Shown here: in pieces, positions 49,216 through 58,547 of the stretch
Layout of the letters: each line of letters starts with the position of its first letter
How positions within the stretch are numbered: position 1 is the first letter of the stretch
Made by a program: the position numbers and the translations under genes
Origin: Enterococcus caccae ATCC BAA-1240
GTDB lineage: Bacteria > Bacillota > Bacilli > Lactobacillales > Enterococcaceae
NCBI RefSeq assembly: GCF_000407145.1
Contig: NZ_KE136474.1
Span: forward strand, 1-64,000
Direction: 5' to 3'
DNA: 64,000 nt
The notes under the pieces: generated by a model
The model's input: the letters and a program-made list of their open reading frames with translations, nothing else
Database searches by the model: none
Told to the model about the DNA's origin: nothing

Positions 49216-49686
49216 TTACCAACGATAATGTGCAAACGCACGGTTAGCGTCCGCCATTTTATGTGTGTCTTCACGTTTTTTAACAGAAGCACCAGTGTTA
49301 TTGGCAGCATCCATGATTTCTTTCGCTAGACGTTGTTCCATTGTATGTTCACCGCGTAGGCGAGCATAGTTAACAACCCAACGTAAACCTAAAGTTGTAC
49401 GACGTTCTGGACGAACTTCAACTGGTACTTGATAGTTAGAACCCCCAACACGGCGAGCTTTTACTTCTAGTACAGGCATAACGTTTTTCATTGCTTGCTC
49501 GAAAACTTCCAATGGATCGTTACCTGTAGATTCTTTGATGATATCAAATGAATTATAGATGATATTAGCAGCAATCCCGCGTTTTCCATCAACCATTACA
49601 CGGTTGATTAAGCGAGTTACTAATTTTGAGTTATAAATTGGATCTGGTAAAACATCGCGTTTTGTAACAGGACCTTTACGTGGCAT
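49216..49686 (-). CDS. rpsG: 30S ribosomal protein S7
   Basis: 156 residues beginning [20 protein letters not shown]. It organises the 30S head and contacts E- and P-site tRNA. It follows rpsL by 56 bp. Confidence 0.98.
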   Translation of the reverse strand: MPRKGPVTKRDVLPDPIYNSKLVTRLINRVMVDGKRGIAANIIYNSFDIIKESTGNDPLEVFEQAMKNVMPVLEVKARRVGGSNYQVPVEVRPERRTTLGLRWVVNYARLRGEHTMEQRLAKEIMDAANNTGASVKKREDTHKMADANRAFAHYRW

Positions 49687-49742
49687 CCGTAACTCCTCCT
49701 TCCGAAAATTCTTTATTATAGATTACCTTAGTGATTGTCAAA

Positions 49743-50162
49743 TTATTTAGCTGCTTTAGGCATTTTAGTACCATATTTAGAGCGGCTTTGTTTACGATCT
49801 GTAACACCAGCTGTATCAAGCGCACCACGTACGATATGATAACGTACCCCTGGTAAATCTTTTACACGTCCACCGCGTAATAATACCACGCTATGTTCTT
49901 GTAAGTTGTGACCGATCCCTGGGATATAAGCTGTTACTTCGATTAAGTTAGACAAACGAACACGGGCATATTTACGTAAAGCTGAGTTCGGTTTTTTAGG
50001 TGTCATAGTTCCCACACGAGTACAAACCCCACGCTTTTGTGGTGAATTTACGTTCGTTTGAGATTTTTTGAAGCTATTATATCCTTTGTTTAACGCTGGT
50101 GAATTAGATTTCTCCACCTTTGATTTACGAGGTTTACGTACTAATTGATTAATTGTAGGCAT
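49743..50162 (-). CDS. rpsL: 30S ribosomal protein S12
   Basis: 139 residues beginning [19 protein letters not shown], with the 14-residue insertion usual in low-GC Gram-positives. The Lys in [11 protein letters not shown] and the Lys in [12 protein letters not shown], where streptomycin-resistance mutations fall, are wild-type. First gene of the str cluster. Confidence 0.98.
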   Translation of the reverse strand: MPTINQLVRKPRKSKVEKSNSPALNKGYNSFKKSQTNVNSPQKRGVCTRVGTMTPKKPNSALRKYARVRLSNLIEVTAYIPGIGHNLQEHSVVLLRGGRVKDLPGVRYHIVRGALDTAGVTDRKQSRSKYGTKMPKAAK

Positions 50163-50324
50163 TCCTTGTTTCCTCCTTCCTCATTTCGCATCTAGTCCCA
50201 CACATCCAGGTGGTTCTTTTTTAGCGATAAAAAATAATGCAATCTCTGCACTCATTATCAAATATGCTTCGATAGACAGTCAGCACGTCTCCAACGAGAG
50301 ACCTGTAGATAAAGCACCTTTGCT

Positions 50325-50353
50325 AGGATAGCATGATAATACGAGGATGTCAA
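50325..50353 (-). promoter_or_regulatory. Promoter of the rpsL-rpsG-fusA cluster
   Basis: A perfect TTGACA (50353-50348), 17 bp, and TATCCT (50330-50325) on the minus strand. Confidence 0.75.
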
Positions 50354-50430
50354 CCACTTGCCGCCTTTTTTCTAGTAAATTGAGCACTTTTTTTCTTTTT
50401 TAGTTAAGTTAATAATTTAATAGAAGAAAA

Positions 50431-50458
50431 TTGACAGTTTCATAAATCATTCTATCTT
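50431..50458 (+). promoter_or_regulatory. Promoter of rpiA
   Basis: A perfect TTGACA (50431-50436), 16 bp, TATCTT (50453-50458), about 57 bp upstream of the start codon. Confidence 0.6.
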
Positions 50459-50514
50459 TTTTTTCCATTTAACGGTACAATATCTTTGATTATTTGAAAG
50501 GGGTAAACAAGTAG

Positions 50515-51189
50515 ATGAATCTTAAACAAATGGCAGGGATCGAAGCAGCAAAATATGTAGAAGACGGTATGATCGTAGGACTAGGTACTGGATCTACTGC
50601 AAAATTTATGGTAGATGAAATCGGGCGTCGTGTGCGAGAAGAAGGATTATCAATCATTGGTGTAACGACCTCAAAAGAGACTGAACGTCAGGCCCAAGAA
50701 CTTGGTATTCCTTTAAAAGGTATCGATGAAGTTCCTTATGTAGACTTGACAATTGATGGAGCAGATGAAATCAGTGAAGATTTTCAAGGAATCAAAGGCG
50801 GTGGCGCTGCCTTATTATTTGAAAAAATCGTTGCGACGTATTCAAAAAAATGTATTTGGATCGTAGATGAATCAAAACTTGTTAAAAAATTAGGCAAATT
50901 CCCATTACCTGTTGAAGTGGTTCCATACGGTAGTCAACAGTTAGTTCATCTGTTCAAGGAACAAGGATACGCTCCCGTTTTAAGAACAACAGACGCTGGA
51001 CAAATTTTAGTCACAGACGGTGGGCATTACATCATTGATCTTCATTTAGAAGAAATCACTGATCCCATCGCTTTAGGTACCTATTTAGATCAGTTAGTGG
51101 GGGTCGTTGAACACGGTTTATTCCTTCAAATCGTTTCCACTGTGATTGTCGGCGGAGAATCTGGCCCTAAAACAATTCATGTTCCATAA
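50515..51189 (+). CDS. rpiA: Ribose-5-phosphate isomerase A
   Basis: 224 residues. It interconverts ribose 5-phosphate and ribulose 5-phosphate in the pentose phosphate pathway. GLGTGSTA (22-29), DGADEI and [12 protein letters not shown] are the phosphate and active-site motifs. A GAAAGGGG site precedes ATG. It has a link to the deo operon 4 kb away, whose products feed the same pentose pool. Confidence 0.97.
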   Translation: MNLKQMAGIEAAKYVEDGMIVGLGTGSTAKFMVDEIGRRVREEGLSIIGVTTSKETERQAQELGIPLKGIDEVPYVDLTIDGADEISEDFQGIKGGGAALLFEKIVATYSKKCIWIVDESKLVKKLGKFPLPVEVVPYGSQQLVHLFKEQGYAPVLRTTDAGQILVTDGGHYIIDLHLEEITDPIALGTYLDQLVGVVEHGLFLQIVSTVIVGGESGPKTIHVP

Positions 51190-51312
51190 CAAATTATTTG
51201 AATCTGATTTGAAAATGAAGGAAAACATTAAAATAAGATAAAAAAACAACTATCATTCCGTTCATTTTTATGCTACATTTTTAGTATCCTATTTTACTAG
51301 AAAGGGCGAACA

Positions 51313-51900
51313 ATGAAAACAATTGGTTATGCACGTACAACAATCACTGATAATGATTTAGAGGCTCAAATCAAAACATTATCTGACTTTGGCTGCGATG
51401 AGATTCATCATGAATCTTTCGACATTACAAATGACAAGCATCTAATTTCTGAGCTTGAGACTGTTCTAAATCTTTTAAACGCAGGAGACACTTTGGTTAT
51501 CTGCCGCTTAAACCGCTTAGGACGTTCAACCCGTCAATTAACGGAACTGACACAAAAATTCAAGGGATCTGGCATCAATCTGGTCAGTCTTGATGAAGAA
51601 ATCGATACTCGTGATCCGATGGGGGAAATTTATTTCAAATTAATGAATGGTCTAGCTATGATGGAATGCGACCTGATTAAAGAACGGACTTTGGTCGGAC
51701 TAAGTACCGCTCGCAAAAAAGGCAAAATCGGCGGACGACCTAAAATAGATGAACGGACAATCAAAAAAATTCGTTACTTATACCATGAAAAAAAAGAAAC
51801 GATTCAGTTTATTTCTTCTAAATGCAATGTATCTGTTGGAACTTGCTACAAATACATCAATTTATCTGAAGTTGATTTGGCAAAGATTTCTCAAGAATAA
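51313..51900 (+). CDS. Serine-recombinase homologue with Thr at the nucleophile position
   Basis: 195 residues, resolvase/invertase size. The catalytic domain shows IGYARTTITDN where family members have YARVSTxDQ, so Thr10 replaces the nucleophilic Ser. The basic active-site cluster RLNRLGRST (65-73) and the DPMGEIYFKLMNGLAMMECDLIKERT helix region are kept. The C-terminal helix-turn-helix (about 163-183) ends in SVGTCYKYI. Cleavage activity is doubtful; it may act as a DNA-binding protein. No transposon genes or matching terminal repeats are nearby, and the flanks are housekeeping genes. An AAAGGGCG site precedes ATG. Confidence 0.88.
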   Translation: MKTIGYARTTITDNDLEAQIKTLSDFGCDEIHHESFDITNDKHLISELETVLNLLNAGDTLVICRLNRLGRSTRQLTELTQKFKGSGINLVSLDEEIDTRDPMGEIYFKLMNGLAMMECDLIKERTLVGLSTARKKGKIGGRPKIDERTIKKIRYLYHEKKETIQFISSKCNVSVGTCYKYINLSEVDLAKISQE

Positions 51901-51935
51901 TAGAGATTCAGTAACAGTAATATCAACCGTGTGAT

Positions 51936-51973
51936 CAGAAGCTGTTCCTTCGGAAATAAGCTGAACACTTCTG
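51936..51973. repeat. Structured intergenic repeat, shortened copy C
   Basis: It keeps the CAGAAG...CTTCTG ends and the TTCCTTCGGAAATAAGCTG segment of the longer copies but lacks the middle. The ends still pair (11 bp with one bulge). It looks like an internal deletion of copy B-type sequence. Confidence 0.7.
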
Positions 51974-52071
51974 TCACCTCCTCTTTTATGTTCATCCTTT
52001 TTTCGTAAAACTACCGTACTTTTTAGAATTTAAACGAATTACTCGTTTCAGTATTTTTCACTAATTTACAA

Positions 52072-52100
52072 TGGAAATCTATTTTAAAACGGTGTACAAT
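52072..52100 (+). promoter_or_regulatory. Promoter of gpmA
   Basis: TGGAAA (52072-52077), 17 bp, TACAAT (52095-52100), about 50 bp upstream of the start codon. Confidence 0.55.
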
Positions 52101-52150
52101 AGAAAAGGAAATGAAAGTTTCAGAAACTACAACTCAAAGGAGAGCTATAC

Positions 52151-52837
52151 ATGCCAAAATTAGTATTTTCTCGTCATGGACTTAGTGAATGGAATGCGTT
52201 AAATCAATTTACAGGTTGGGCTGACGTAGATTTAGCACCAGAAGGTGTTGAAGAAGCAATCGAAGGCGGCCGTAAAATCAAAGAAGCTGGAATTGAATTT
52301 GATGTAGCTTATACTTCTGTATTAACTCGTGCTATCAAAACATGTAACTTACTTTTAGAAAACTCAGATCAATTATGGGTTCCACAAATCAAATCTTGGC
52401 GCTTGAACGAACGTCATTATGGTAAATTACAAGGTTTAAACAAAAAAGAAACTGCTGAAAAATATGGAGATGACCAAGTTCACATTTGGCGTCGTTCTTA
52501 CGATACTTTACCTCCATTGATGGAAGCCACGGATGAAGGTTCTGCAGCAAACGATCGTCGTTATGCAATGTTAGACCAACGTGATATTCCAGGCGGAGAA
52601 AACTTAAAAGTTACTCTAGAACGTGCTTTGCCATTCTGGCAAGACGAAATCGCGCCTGCTTTACTAGACAACAAAACTGTTTTAGTAGCAGCTCACGGTA
52701 ACTCTTTACGTGCTTTAGCTAAACATATCGAAGGTATTTCAGATGAAGATATCATGGATCTTGAAATCCCAACAGGTCAACCACTTGTTTACGAATTAAA
52801 CGATGACCTAACAGTAGCGAAAAAATACTACTTATAA
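52151..52837 (+). CDS. gpmA: 2,3-bisphosphoglycerate-dependent phosphoglycerate mutase
   Basis: 228 residues. The phosphohistidine motif SRHGLSEWN (His9), the [12 protein letters not shown] loop and the second His in [14 protein letters not shown] are intact. It converts 3- to 2-phosphoglycerate in glycolysis. AAAGGAGAG precedes ATG. The codon usage suggests high expression. A perfect 18-bp terminator hairpin begins 7 bp after the stop codon. Confidence 0.97.
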   Translation: MPKLVFSRHGLSEWNALNQFTGWADVDLAPEGVEEAIEGGRKIKEAGIEFDVAYTSVLTRAIKTCNLLLENSDQLWVPQIKSWRLNERHYGKLQGLNKKETAEKYGDDQVHIWRRSYDTLPPLMEATDEGSAANDRRYAMLDQRDIPGGENLKVTLERALPFWQDEIAPALLDNKTVLVAAHGNSLRALAKHIEGISDEDIMDLEIPTGQPLVYELNDDLTVAKKYYL

Positions 52838-52844
52838 AAAAGTT

Positions 52845-52885
52845 GAGCCCGGGACAAAACTAATTTTTAGTTTTGTCCCGGGCTC
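52845..52885 (+). terminator. Terminator hairpin of gpmA, first part of repeat copy B
   Basis: A perfect 18-bp stem with a 5-nt loop just after gpmA. There is no long T-tract afterwards. It contains the same GGGAC/GTCCC core as copy A. Confidence 0.8.
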
Positions 52886-53012
52886 TAAAACCGAATAAAC
52901 GGCGAGAAAAAAGCAGCTCCTTCGGAAATAAGCTGGAATTCACAAAAATTTGAAGAGCAATTTTCGTAAATCCCCTCTTATTTCTCGGAGCTAAACACTT
53001 TTGTCTCGGCCT
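52845..53012. repeat. Structured intergenic repeat, copy B
   Basis: Same layout as copy A: a GGGAC-type hairpin, a GAATAAACGG linker and a long imperfect hairpin. In the inner stem AGCTCC pairs with GGAGCT, where copy A has AACACC facing GGAGTT, so one pair has changed from G-C to A-T with pairing kept. Confidence 0.85.
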
Positions 53013-53016
53013 CTTT

Positions 53017-53352
53017 TTAGTTCTCTAAGTTTTCTTTCAAACGTTCAAGCCAATTGGCGATAACTTCTCGCTGTGTCACAAATTCAAAATCAGACATATT
53101 ATATTGAACGTAGTAACGTCCATCCACAAAGCGTACCATGATCGAAGATCGTATCTTTTCCTCCAATGCATCCTTTTGCAATTCTTCACGGTAAAATATC
53201 CAACTTGTCGCCGAAACATCCTCAGAATTCTGTAAATCTGTTTGGATAATCTGACTAATCGTCTCTATTAAATCAATTTGCTTTATATCTTTAAAATAAG
53301 CATACCAAAGCGTCCGATTTTCAGAATACGTTTCATCAAACAACTGCTTCAT
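53017..53352 (-). CDS. Small protein of unknown function
   Basis: 111 residues, soluble and acidic, no signal peptide, no family recognised. It seems to be a helix-strand-helix protein with an aromatic beta-hairpin (VRFVDGRYYVQYNMSDFEF). It starts at ATG 53352 with a GGGGATG-type site, lies 33 bp downstream of the alcohol dehydrogenase gene on the same strand, and is probably cotranscribed with it. Its stop codon abuts repeat copy B. Confidence 0.65.
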   Translation of the reverse strand: MKQLFDETYSENRTLWYAYFKDIKQIDLIETISQIIQTDLQNSEDVSATSWIFYREELQKDALEEKIRSSIMVRFVDGRYYVQYNMSDFEFVTQREVIANWLERLKENLEN

Positions 53353-53385
53353 AGAATCATCCCCTTCTTGAATTTTTAATTTCAG

Positions 53386-54576
53386 TTATAAAAAGCTAGA
53401 TTCAGTCAAACATTCACGGTAAATCGCTTCAACATCTGATTCAGCTAACGGAACAAACGCATCCGTTTTGATTGTACTGTGTGCAACTGCTTGTTTCGCC
53501 ATTTCACCAAATTTTTCCTCGTCGATTCCGACAGCTGGCAATGTCATTGGAATGTCACAAGCTTTGAAGAAATCATATGTTGCTTGAATGCCTTTTTTCG
53601 CTGCAAGCATGGGATCTTCTTCAGTGATTCCCCAAACGTTACGGGCAAACTGAGCAAATCTAGCGACTGTTTGTTCTGAAAGAACATAATTCATCCAGCG
53701 AGGGGTTAAAATAGCCAATCCAATTCCGTGAGTAATGTCATAAAATGCGCTTAACTCATGCTCCATCGCATGACAGGACCAAACACCATGTTTACCATTT
53801 CGCGTTAATCCATTTAACGCTAAACTACTTGACCACATCAAGTTCGCGCGGGCATCATAATTATCAGGTGTTTCTAATGCAATCGGGCAATTCTTGATTA
53901 CCGCACGCATCAAACCTTCTGAAACAAAGTCTTGTACATCCGTTCCTTCCGTGATATTGAAATAACTTTCGAATAAGTGGCTTAATATATCAGCAGAACC
54001 TGCCGCTGTTTGATAAGCAGGTACAGTAAATGTCGTGGTCGGATCTAAAAATGACACTTTCGGCATCATCGCTGGCCCACCAACACCTAATTTTTGGTTT
54101 GTAGCTAAATTGGTGATTACGGCACCAATATTCATTTCACTCCCTGTTGCCGCTAAAGTCAAGATCGTAACAATCGGTAATGCCTCACCTTGAAATCCTT
54201 TGCGTCCTGCTATCACTTCCCATGGGTCTTCATCACTGTAAAAACCTGCCGCAATCACTTTAGAACAATCGATCGTCGATCCGCCACCTACAGCTAAAAT
54301 GACATTGATCTCATTTTCCCGGCATAATGCTACGCCACGACGAACTGTTTCAATTCGAGGATTGGGCTCTACACCGCTCAATTCCACCACTTTATTTCGA
54401 TTCTTTCCAAGTAAATCAATCACTTGATCGTATAAGCCGTTTTTTTTAATACTGCCTCCGCCATAAACGAGCAATACATTTTTACCATATACGTCCAGCA
54501 CATCTGTTAACTCTGTGGTCAAACGGTCTTTCCCAAAGCGAATATCTGTCGGTACGTAAAATCTAAAATTATCCAA
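53386..54576 (-). CDS. Iron-containing alcohol dehydrogenase (butanol-dehydrogenase-like)
   Basis: 396 residues. The NAD(P)-binding motif VGGGSTIDCSK (96-106) and the metal ligands Asp196, His200, His269/His273 and His283 (ADILSHLFE; WSCHAMEHEL; DITHGIG) are present. It most resembles the YugJ/YugK-type NADPH-dependent butanol dehydrogenases, which reduce aldehydes. The physiological substrate is unknown. AGGAGGAAG precedes ATG and a strong promoter lies at 54613-54640. Confidence 0.9.
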   Translation of the reverse strand: MDNFRFYVPTDIRFGKDRLTTELTDVLDVYGKNVLLVYGGGSIKKNGLYDQVIDLLGKNRNKVVELSGVEPNPRIETVRRGVALCRENEINVILAVGGGSTIDCSKVIAAGFYSDEDPWEVIAGRKGFQGEALPIVTILTLAATGSEMNIGAVITNLATNQKLGVGGPAMMPKVSFLDPTTTFTVPAYQTAAGSADILSHLFESYFNITEGTDVQDFVSEGLMRAVIKNCPIALETPDNYDARANLMWSSSLALNGLTRNGKHGVWSCHAMEHELSAFYDITHGIGLAILTPRWMNYVLSEQTVARFAQFARNVWGITEEDPMLAAKKGIQATYDFFKACDIPMTLPAVGIDEEKFGEMAKQAVAHSTIKTDAFVPLAESDVEAIYRECLTESSFL

Positions 54577-54612
54577 TTTTTCTTCCTCCGTTCAATTTAG
54601 GTTTCTTATTAT

Positions 54613-54640
54613 ATGATAGTCCATCAAAAAGGAGTGTCAA
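54613..54640 (-). promoter_or_regulatory. Promoter of the alcohol dehydrogenase gene
   Basis: A perfect TTGACA (54640-54635), 16 bp, TATCAT (54618-54613) on the minus strand. Confidence 0.65.
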
Positions 54641-54681
54641 GAAAACAGTTCTTTAATTCTGCTCGATTAAATCATAGTATA

Positions 54682-54714
54682 AAAACAGCTCCATCTATAA
54701 TCAGGAGCTGTTTT
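54682..54714 (-). terminator. Terminator of the nucleoside operon after deoD
   Basis: An 11-bp perfect stem and an 11-nt loop, with four Ts in the stem followed by TATAC on the minus strand, 15 bp after the deoD stop. Confidence 0.8.
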
Positions 54715-54728
54715 ACTTACTATTTTTA

Positions 54729-55436
54729 TTAACTGTTGATTGCTGTTTCTAGACCGACTTCGATCATATCATTGAATGTTGTTTGACGTTCTTCGGCAGT
54801 TGTTTCTTCGCCTGTTACTAAGCTGTCACTAACCGTCATGATCGCCAAAGCTTGCACATCAAATTTAGCTGCTAAATAATATAACGCCGCAGCTTCCATC
54901 TCAATTGCTAAAACGCCTAATTTCCCTAATTCAAAAACGCCATCCATACTATCTTTATAAAAGACATCATCAGATAAGACATTCCCTACGTGAGTTACGA
55001 ACCCTTTTTCTTTTGCTGTTGTATAGGATTTCAATAGCAAATCAAAATCAGCGATTTGCGGAAAGTCGTACTTAGGAAAATCATTGCGGATCATTGACGA
55101 TGGTGTAGCAGCTGCTTGTGCAATCACTAAATCTCTTACATGTACTTTTTCAGAGATCGATCCGCAAGTACCAACACGAATCAATTTTTTCACGTCATAA
55201 GAGTTGGTCAATTCATGGGCGTAAATAGTCGCAGAAGGCATCCCCATCCCTGTTCCTTGAACAGAGACACGTTCTCCTTTATACGTACCTGTATAGCCTA
55301 ACATTCCTCTGACTTGGTTATAACAGACTGGATTTTCTAAAAAAGTTTCCGCGATGTATTTCGCACGTAACGGATCTCCTGGTAATAAAATTTTATCTGC
55401 GATTTCACCTGGTTTTGCTTCGATATGAACGCTCAT
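54729..55436 (-). CDS. deoD: Purine-nucleoside phosphorylase, DeoD type
   Basis: 235 residues, the hexameric family. It splits purine (deoxy)nucleosides with phosphate into base and (deoxy)ribose 1-phosphate. The phosphate/ribose motifs [11 protein letters not shown] and RVGTCGSIS and the base-binding [11 protein letters not shown] are present. It is the last gene of the operon; its pentose 1-phosphate product is the substrate of DeoB. Confidence 0.97.
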   Translation of the reverse strand: MSVHIEAKPGEIADKILLPGDPLRAKYIAETFLENPVCYNQVRGMLGYTGTYKGERVSVQGTGMGMPSATIYAHELTNSYDVKKLIRVGTCGSISEKVHVRDLVIAQAAATPSSMIRNDFPKYDFPQIADFDLLLKSYTTAKEKGFVTHVGNVLSDDVFYKDSMDGVFELGKLGVLAIEMEAAALYYLAAKFDVQALAIMTVSDSLVTGEETTAEERQTTFNDMIEVGLETAINS

Positions 55437-55462
55437 ATTTTTTCTCCTTTATAATAACTCTT

Positions 55463-56281
55463 TTATAGTTCAGCTAATGTTGCTTTGATCAATTCTTTAA
55501 ACTGAGCCTTAACACGTTCTGTTGTTTCAACAACTTCCGCATGGTTCAAGCTACTTTGCATACCAGCAGCTAAGTTTGTGATACATGAAATCCCTAAAAC
55601 TTTCAAACCACTATGTGCTGCAACAATCACTTCTGAGACAGTCGACATGCCAACTGCATCGGCTCCCATCACACGGGACATACGAATTTCAGCTGGTGTT
55701 TCATAGGTTGGACCTGAATAGCCCATATAAACGCCTTCTTGTAATGGTACATTTTGTTCTTTTGCCACTTTTTTAGCAATTTCAAAGTAAGCAGGCGTAT
55801 AAGCATGACTCATATCTGGGAAACGAGGACCCATCGCTTCGTCATTCTCACCAATTAGCGGGTTATCGCCTGTAAAGTTGATATGATCTGTGATCAACAT
55901 CAAATTACCTGGAGTGAAGTTTTCGTTCACACCGCCCGCAGCATTTGTTACGACAAGCGAATGTGCTCCCATTGCCGCCATCACACGAACTGGATACGTC
56001 ACTTTTTGCATTGAATGACCTTCATAATAGTGGAAACGTCCTTGCATAGCCAAAACCTTTTTTCCAGAAAGTGTACCATAAACTAATTTACCAGCATGTC
56101 CAACAACCGTTGAAACTGCAAAGTGGGGAACTTCTGAAAACGGAATAGCAATCGCATCTTCTACTTCATCTGCCAACTCCCCTAAACCAGAACCCAGAAT
56201 CAAACCAAAATCAACTTCTCCAACGCCTTTTTCTTTTAAAAACGCTGTTGTCTCTTTTAACATTTCACCTAATTTTGTCAT
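55463..56281 (-). CDS. punA: Purine-nucleoside phosphorylase, trimeric PNP I type
   Basis: 272 residues. LILGSGLGELADEVED, QGRFHYYEGHSM and TNAAGGVN are motifs of the trimeric inosine/guanosine phosphorylases, distinct in family from DeoD. Together the two enzymes widen the substrate range. It starts 10 bp after deoB and ends 26 bp before deoD. Confidence 0.95.
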   Translation of the reverse strand: MTKLGEMLKETTAFLKEKGVGEVDFGLILGSGLGELADEVEDAIAIPFSEVPHFAVSTVVGHAGKLVYGTLSGKKVLAMQGRFHYYEGHSMQKVTYPVRVMAAMGAHSLVVTNAAGGVNENFTPGNLMLITDHINFTGDNPLIGENDEAMGPRFPDMSHAYTPAYFEIAKKVAKEQNVPLQEGVYMGYSGPTYETPAEIRMSRVMGADAVGMSTVSEVIVAAHSGLKVLGISCITNLAAGMQSSLNHAEVVETTERVKAQFKELIKATLAEL

Positions 56282-56291
56282 TATGTCTCTC

Positions 56292-57458
56292 CTATACCAG
56301 TTTATTTAAAAAGCTTTCGCCATTTTCTGTTTTTGGAACTGCAAAGTTTTCAGCCACAGTCGCTGAGATATCTGCATAATGACCTTGTGGCAAGCTGCCT
56401 TGTCCATTCATTTTTTTGCTGTAAACTAACAATGGAACATATTCTCTTGTGTGGTCAGTTCCAGGGAAAGTCGGATCATTTCCATGGTCGGCTGTGATCA
56501 TCAACAAATCATCTTCTTCCATTGCATCGATGATTTCTGGAAGTCTTAAATCAAAAGCTTCGATTGCATGTGCATAACCGACTACGTCACGACGGTGACC
56601 ATATAATGCGTCAAAATCAACCAAGTTAGTGAAACTCAAACCTTCAAAATCGCGTTTCATCACGTTAAGTAATTGATCTACTCCATCCATATTGCTCTTC
56701 GTACGAACCGAATCAGTAATGCCTTGACCGTTGAAAATATCATTGATTTTCCCAACTGCAATGACTTCTTTTCCATTTTCCTTCAACGAATCCAGCACAG
56801 TATGACCGAATGGATCTAGCGCATAGTCGTGACGATTGCTTGTTCTAGTGAAATTACCTGGTTCCCCAACATACGGGCGAGCGATGATGCGACCAATCAT
56901 ATAGGGTTCATCTTTAGTAATGTCACGGACATACTGACAAATACGGTATAATTCTTCTAAAGGAATGATTTCTTCATGAGCTGCGATTTGTAATACTGGA
57001 TCAGCGGATGTGTAAACAATCAAGTCCCCTGTTTCCATTTGATGTTGTCCATAATCATCAATGACTGCTGTACCACTGTATGGTTTGTTACAAACAATCT
57101 TACGGCCAGAAAATTCTTCGATTTGTTTTAATAATTCTTCTGGAAATCCATCTGGAAATACTCGGAAAGGTTTTTGAATATTCAAGCCCATAATTTCCCA
57201 GTGTCCTGTCATCGTATCTTTCCCTACCGAAATTTCTTCTAATTTTGTCGCATACCCTTTATGGTCGGCTACAGCTTCAACATTATGAAGAGGAGCAATT
57301 GTTCCCAGGCCTAGGTTTTCTAAATTAGGAATCGTCAAACCTGCTTCTTTTGCGATATGACCTAGTGTATCACTACCTACATCACCAAATTTTTCAGCAT
57401 CTGGCGCTTCACCAATACCGACTGAATCCATTACAACTAAATGCACACGTTTAAACAT
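56292..57458 (-). CDS. deoB: Phosphopentomutase DeoB
   Basis: 388 residues from ATG 57458 (AAGAAGG site); an ATG two codons earlier overlaps the site. The alkaline-phosphatase-fold metal motifs [11 protein letters not shown] and [19 protein letters not shown] and the nucleophile region [12 protein letters not shown] are intact. It converts (deoxy)ribose 1-phosphate into the 5-phosphate, which feeds DeoC and the pentose phosphate pathway. Confidence 0.96.
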   Translation of the reverse strand: MFKRVHLVVMDSVGIGEAPDAEKFGDVGSDTLGHIAKEAGLTIPNLENLGLGTIAPLHNVEAVADHKGYATKLEEISVGKDTMTGHWEIMGLNIQKPFRVFPDGFPEELLKQIEEFSGRKIVCNKPYSGTAVIDDYGQHQMETGDLIVYTSADPVLQIAAHEEIIPLEELYRICQYVRDITKDEPYMIGRIIARPYVGEPGNFTRTSNRHDYALDPFGHTVLDSLKENGKEVIAVGKINDIFNGQGITDSVRTKSNMDGVDQLLNVMKRDFEGLSFTNLVDFDALYGHRRDVVGYAHAIEAFDLRLPEIIDAMEEDDLLMITADHGNDPTFPGTDHTREYVPLLVYSKKMNGQGSLPQGHYADISATVAENFAVPKTENGESFLNKLV

Positions 57459-57532
57459 AACCATCCTTCTTTCCTATTCTTTTAAAAGCTTTACCTGTTC
57501 ATTCTGTAAAACCAGAGTGCTAATTATTTATA

Positions 57533-57575
57533 AAAAGGGCACGACTTAAGATAACTTCCCATAGCCCGCCCTTTT
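57533..57575 (-). terminator. Possible internal terminator between the permease gene and deoB
   Basis: AAAAGGGC pairs with GCCCTTTT across a loop of 27 nt, and the minus strand continues with T-rich sequence. It may reduce expression of the downstream deoB-punA-deoD part. Confidence 0.5.
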
Positions 57576-57584
57576 ATACTAACT

Positions 57585-58547
57585 TTATTTTGATTTGATA
57601 TAATTTTTCCCAATCGCTTTTGGTCCAGAAGCTTTTCCTAAGAAAACGACTAAAACGATAATGGTCAACACATACGGTGCTGCTTGTAAATAAACCGCCG
57701 GAATTGATGAAATCACTGGTAAGTTTGATCCAGCAATACTGATATTTTGAGCAAAACCGAAGAATAAAGCTGCGCCCATCGCACCTAGTGGATTCCATTT
57801 ACCAAAAATCATCGCTGCCATCGAAATAAATCCTTGTCCAGCAATTGTTGTAACAGCAAAACGTCCAGCAATCGTTTGTGCAAAGACCGCTCCTCCGATT
57901 CCGCCTAAAAATCCAGAAATCAAAACGCCAGCGTAGCGCATTAGATACACATTGATTCCTAACGTATCCGCTGCTTGAGGATTTTCCCCCACTGAACGAA
58001 GACGTAACCCAAAGCGCGTTTTAAACAACACAAACCATGAAAGAATCGCGACTAATATTGCTACAAATGCAGGTAATGTTGTTTGTTTGAAGAATAAATC
58101 TCCTAAAATTGGAATATCCTTCAAAATTGGAAATGAAAAATAACCAAACGATTCAGTGATTGTATCTGTTTGACCTTTTCCATAAATGACTTTGATCAAG
58201 AAAATGCCTAAAGCTGGTGCCATCAAATTGACAACCGTTCCACTGATAATATGATCCGCTCTTAAATTGATCGTTGCTACTGCATGAAGCAGTGAAAACA
58301 ACATGCCCACTACACCACCGACTAAACAAGCTAGCCAAGGCGTTGCTGCACCAAATGTTTCAGCAAACGTCAAATTAAATACGACTGAACTAAAAGCACC
58401 CATAACCATGATACCTTCTAGTCCTACGTTTACAATACCACTACGCTCAGAAAATGTCCCGCCCAAAGCCGTGAAGACCAAAGGAGTGGAATAAACCAAC
58501 GTTTGTGTAATAATCGGCGCTAATACAGCGATTAATGCAATATTCAT
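57585..58547 (-). CDS. Nucleoside ABC transporter permease (second)
   Basis: 320 residues with 8-9 helices. The conserved SERSGIVNVGLEGIMVMGAF segment and GFGLRLRSVGENPQAADTLGIN loop identify the BPD_transp_2 family. It pairs with the permease encoded just upstream, whose stop shares a base with this start (TAATG). Together with the ATPase and BMP lipoprotein it forms a nucleoside importer (as in BmpA-NupABC of Lactococcus). Confidence 0.93.
   Translation of the reverse strand: MNIALIAVLAPIITQTLVYSTPLVFTALGGTFSERSGIVNVGLEGIMVMGAFSSVVFNLTFAETFGAATPWLACLVGGVVGMLFSLLHAVATINLRADHIISGTVVNLMAPALGIFLIKVIYGKGQTDTITESFGYFSFPILKDIPILGDLFFKQTTLPAFVAILVAILSWFVLFKTRFGLRLRSVGENPQAADTLGINVYLMRYAGVLISGFLGGIGGAVFAQTIAGRFAVTTIAGQGFISMAAMIFGKWNPLGAMGAALFFGFAQNISIAGSNLPVISSIPAVYLQAAPYVLTIIVLVVFLGKASGPKAIGKNYIKSK

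Larger units (their letters stand above)
50163..50514. other. 352-bp divergent region between rpsL and rpiA
   Basis: It holds the str promoter (50325-50353, minus) with a leader of about 155 nt containing a GTCTC/GAGAC hairpin near 50287-50302, and on the other side the rpiA promoter (50431-50458, plus). No gene was found. Confidence 0.7.
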
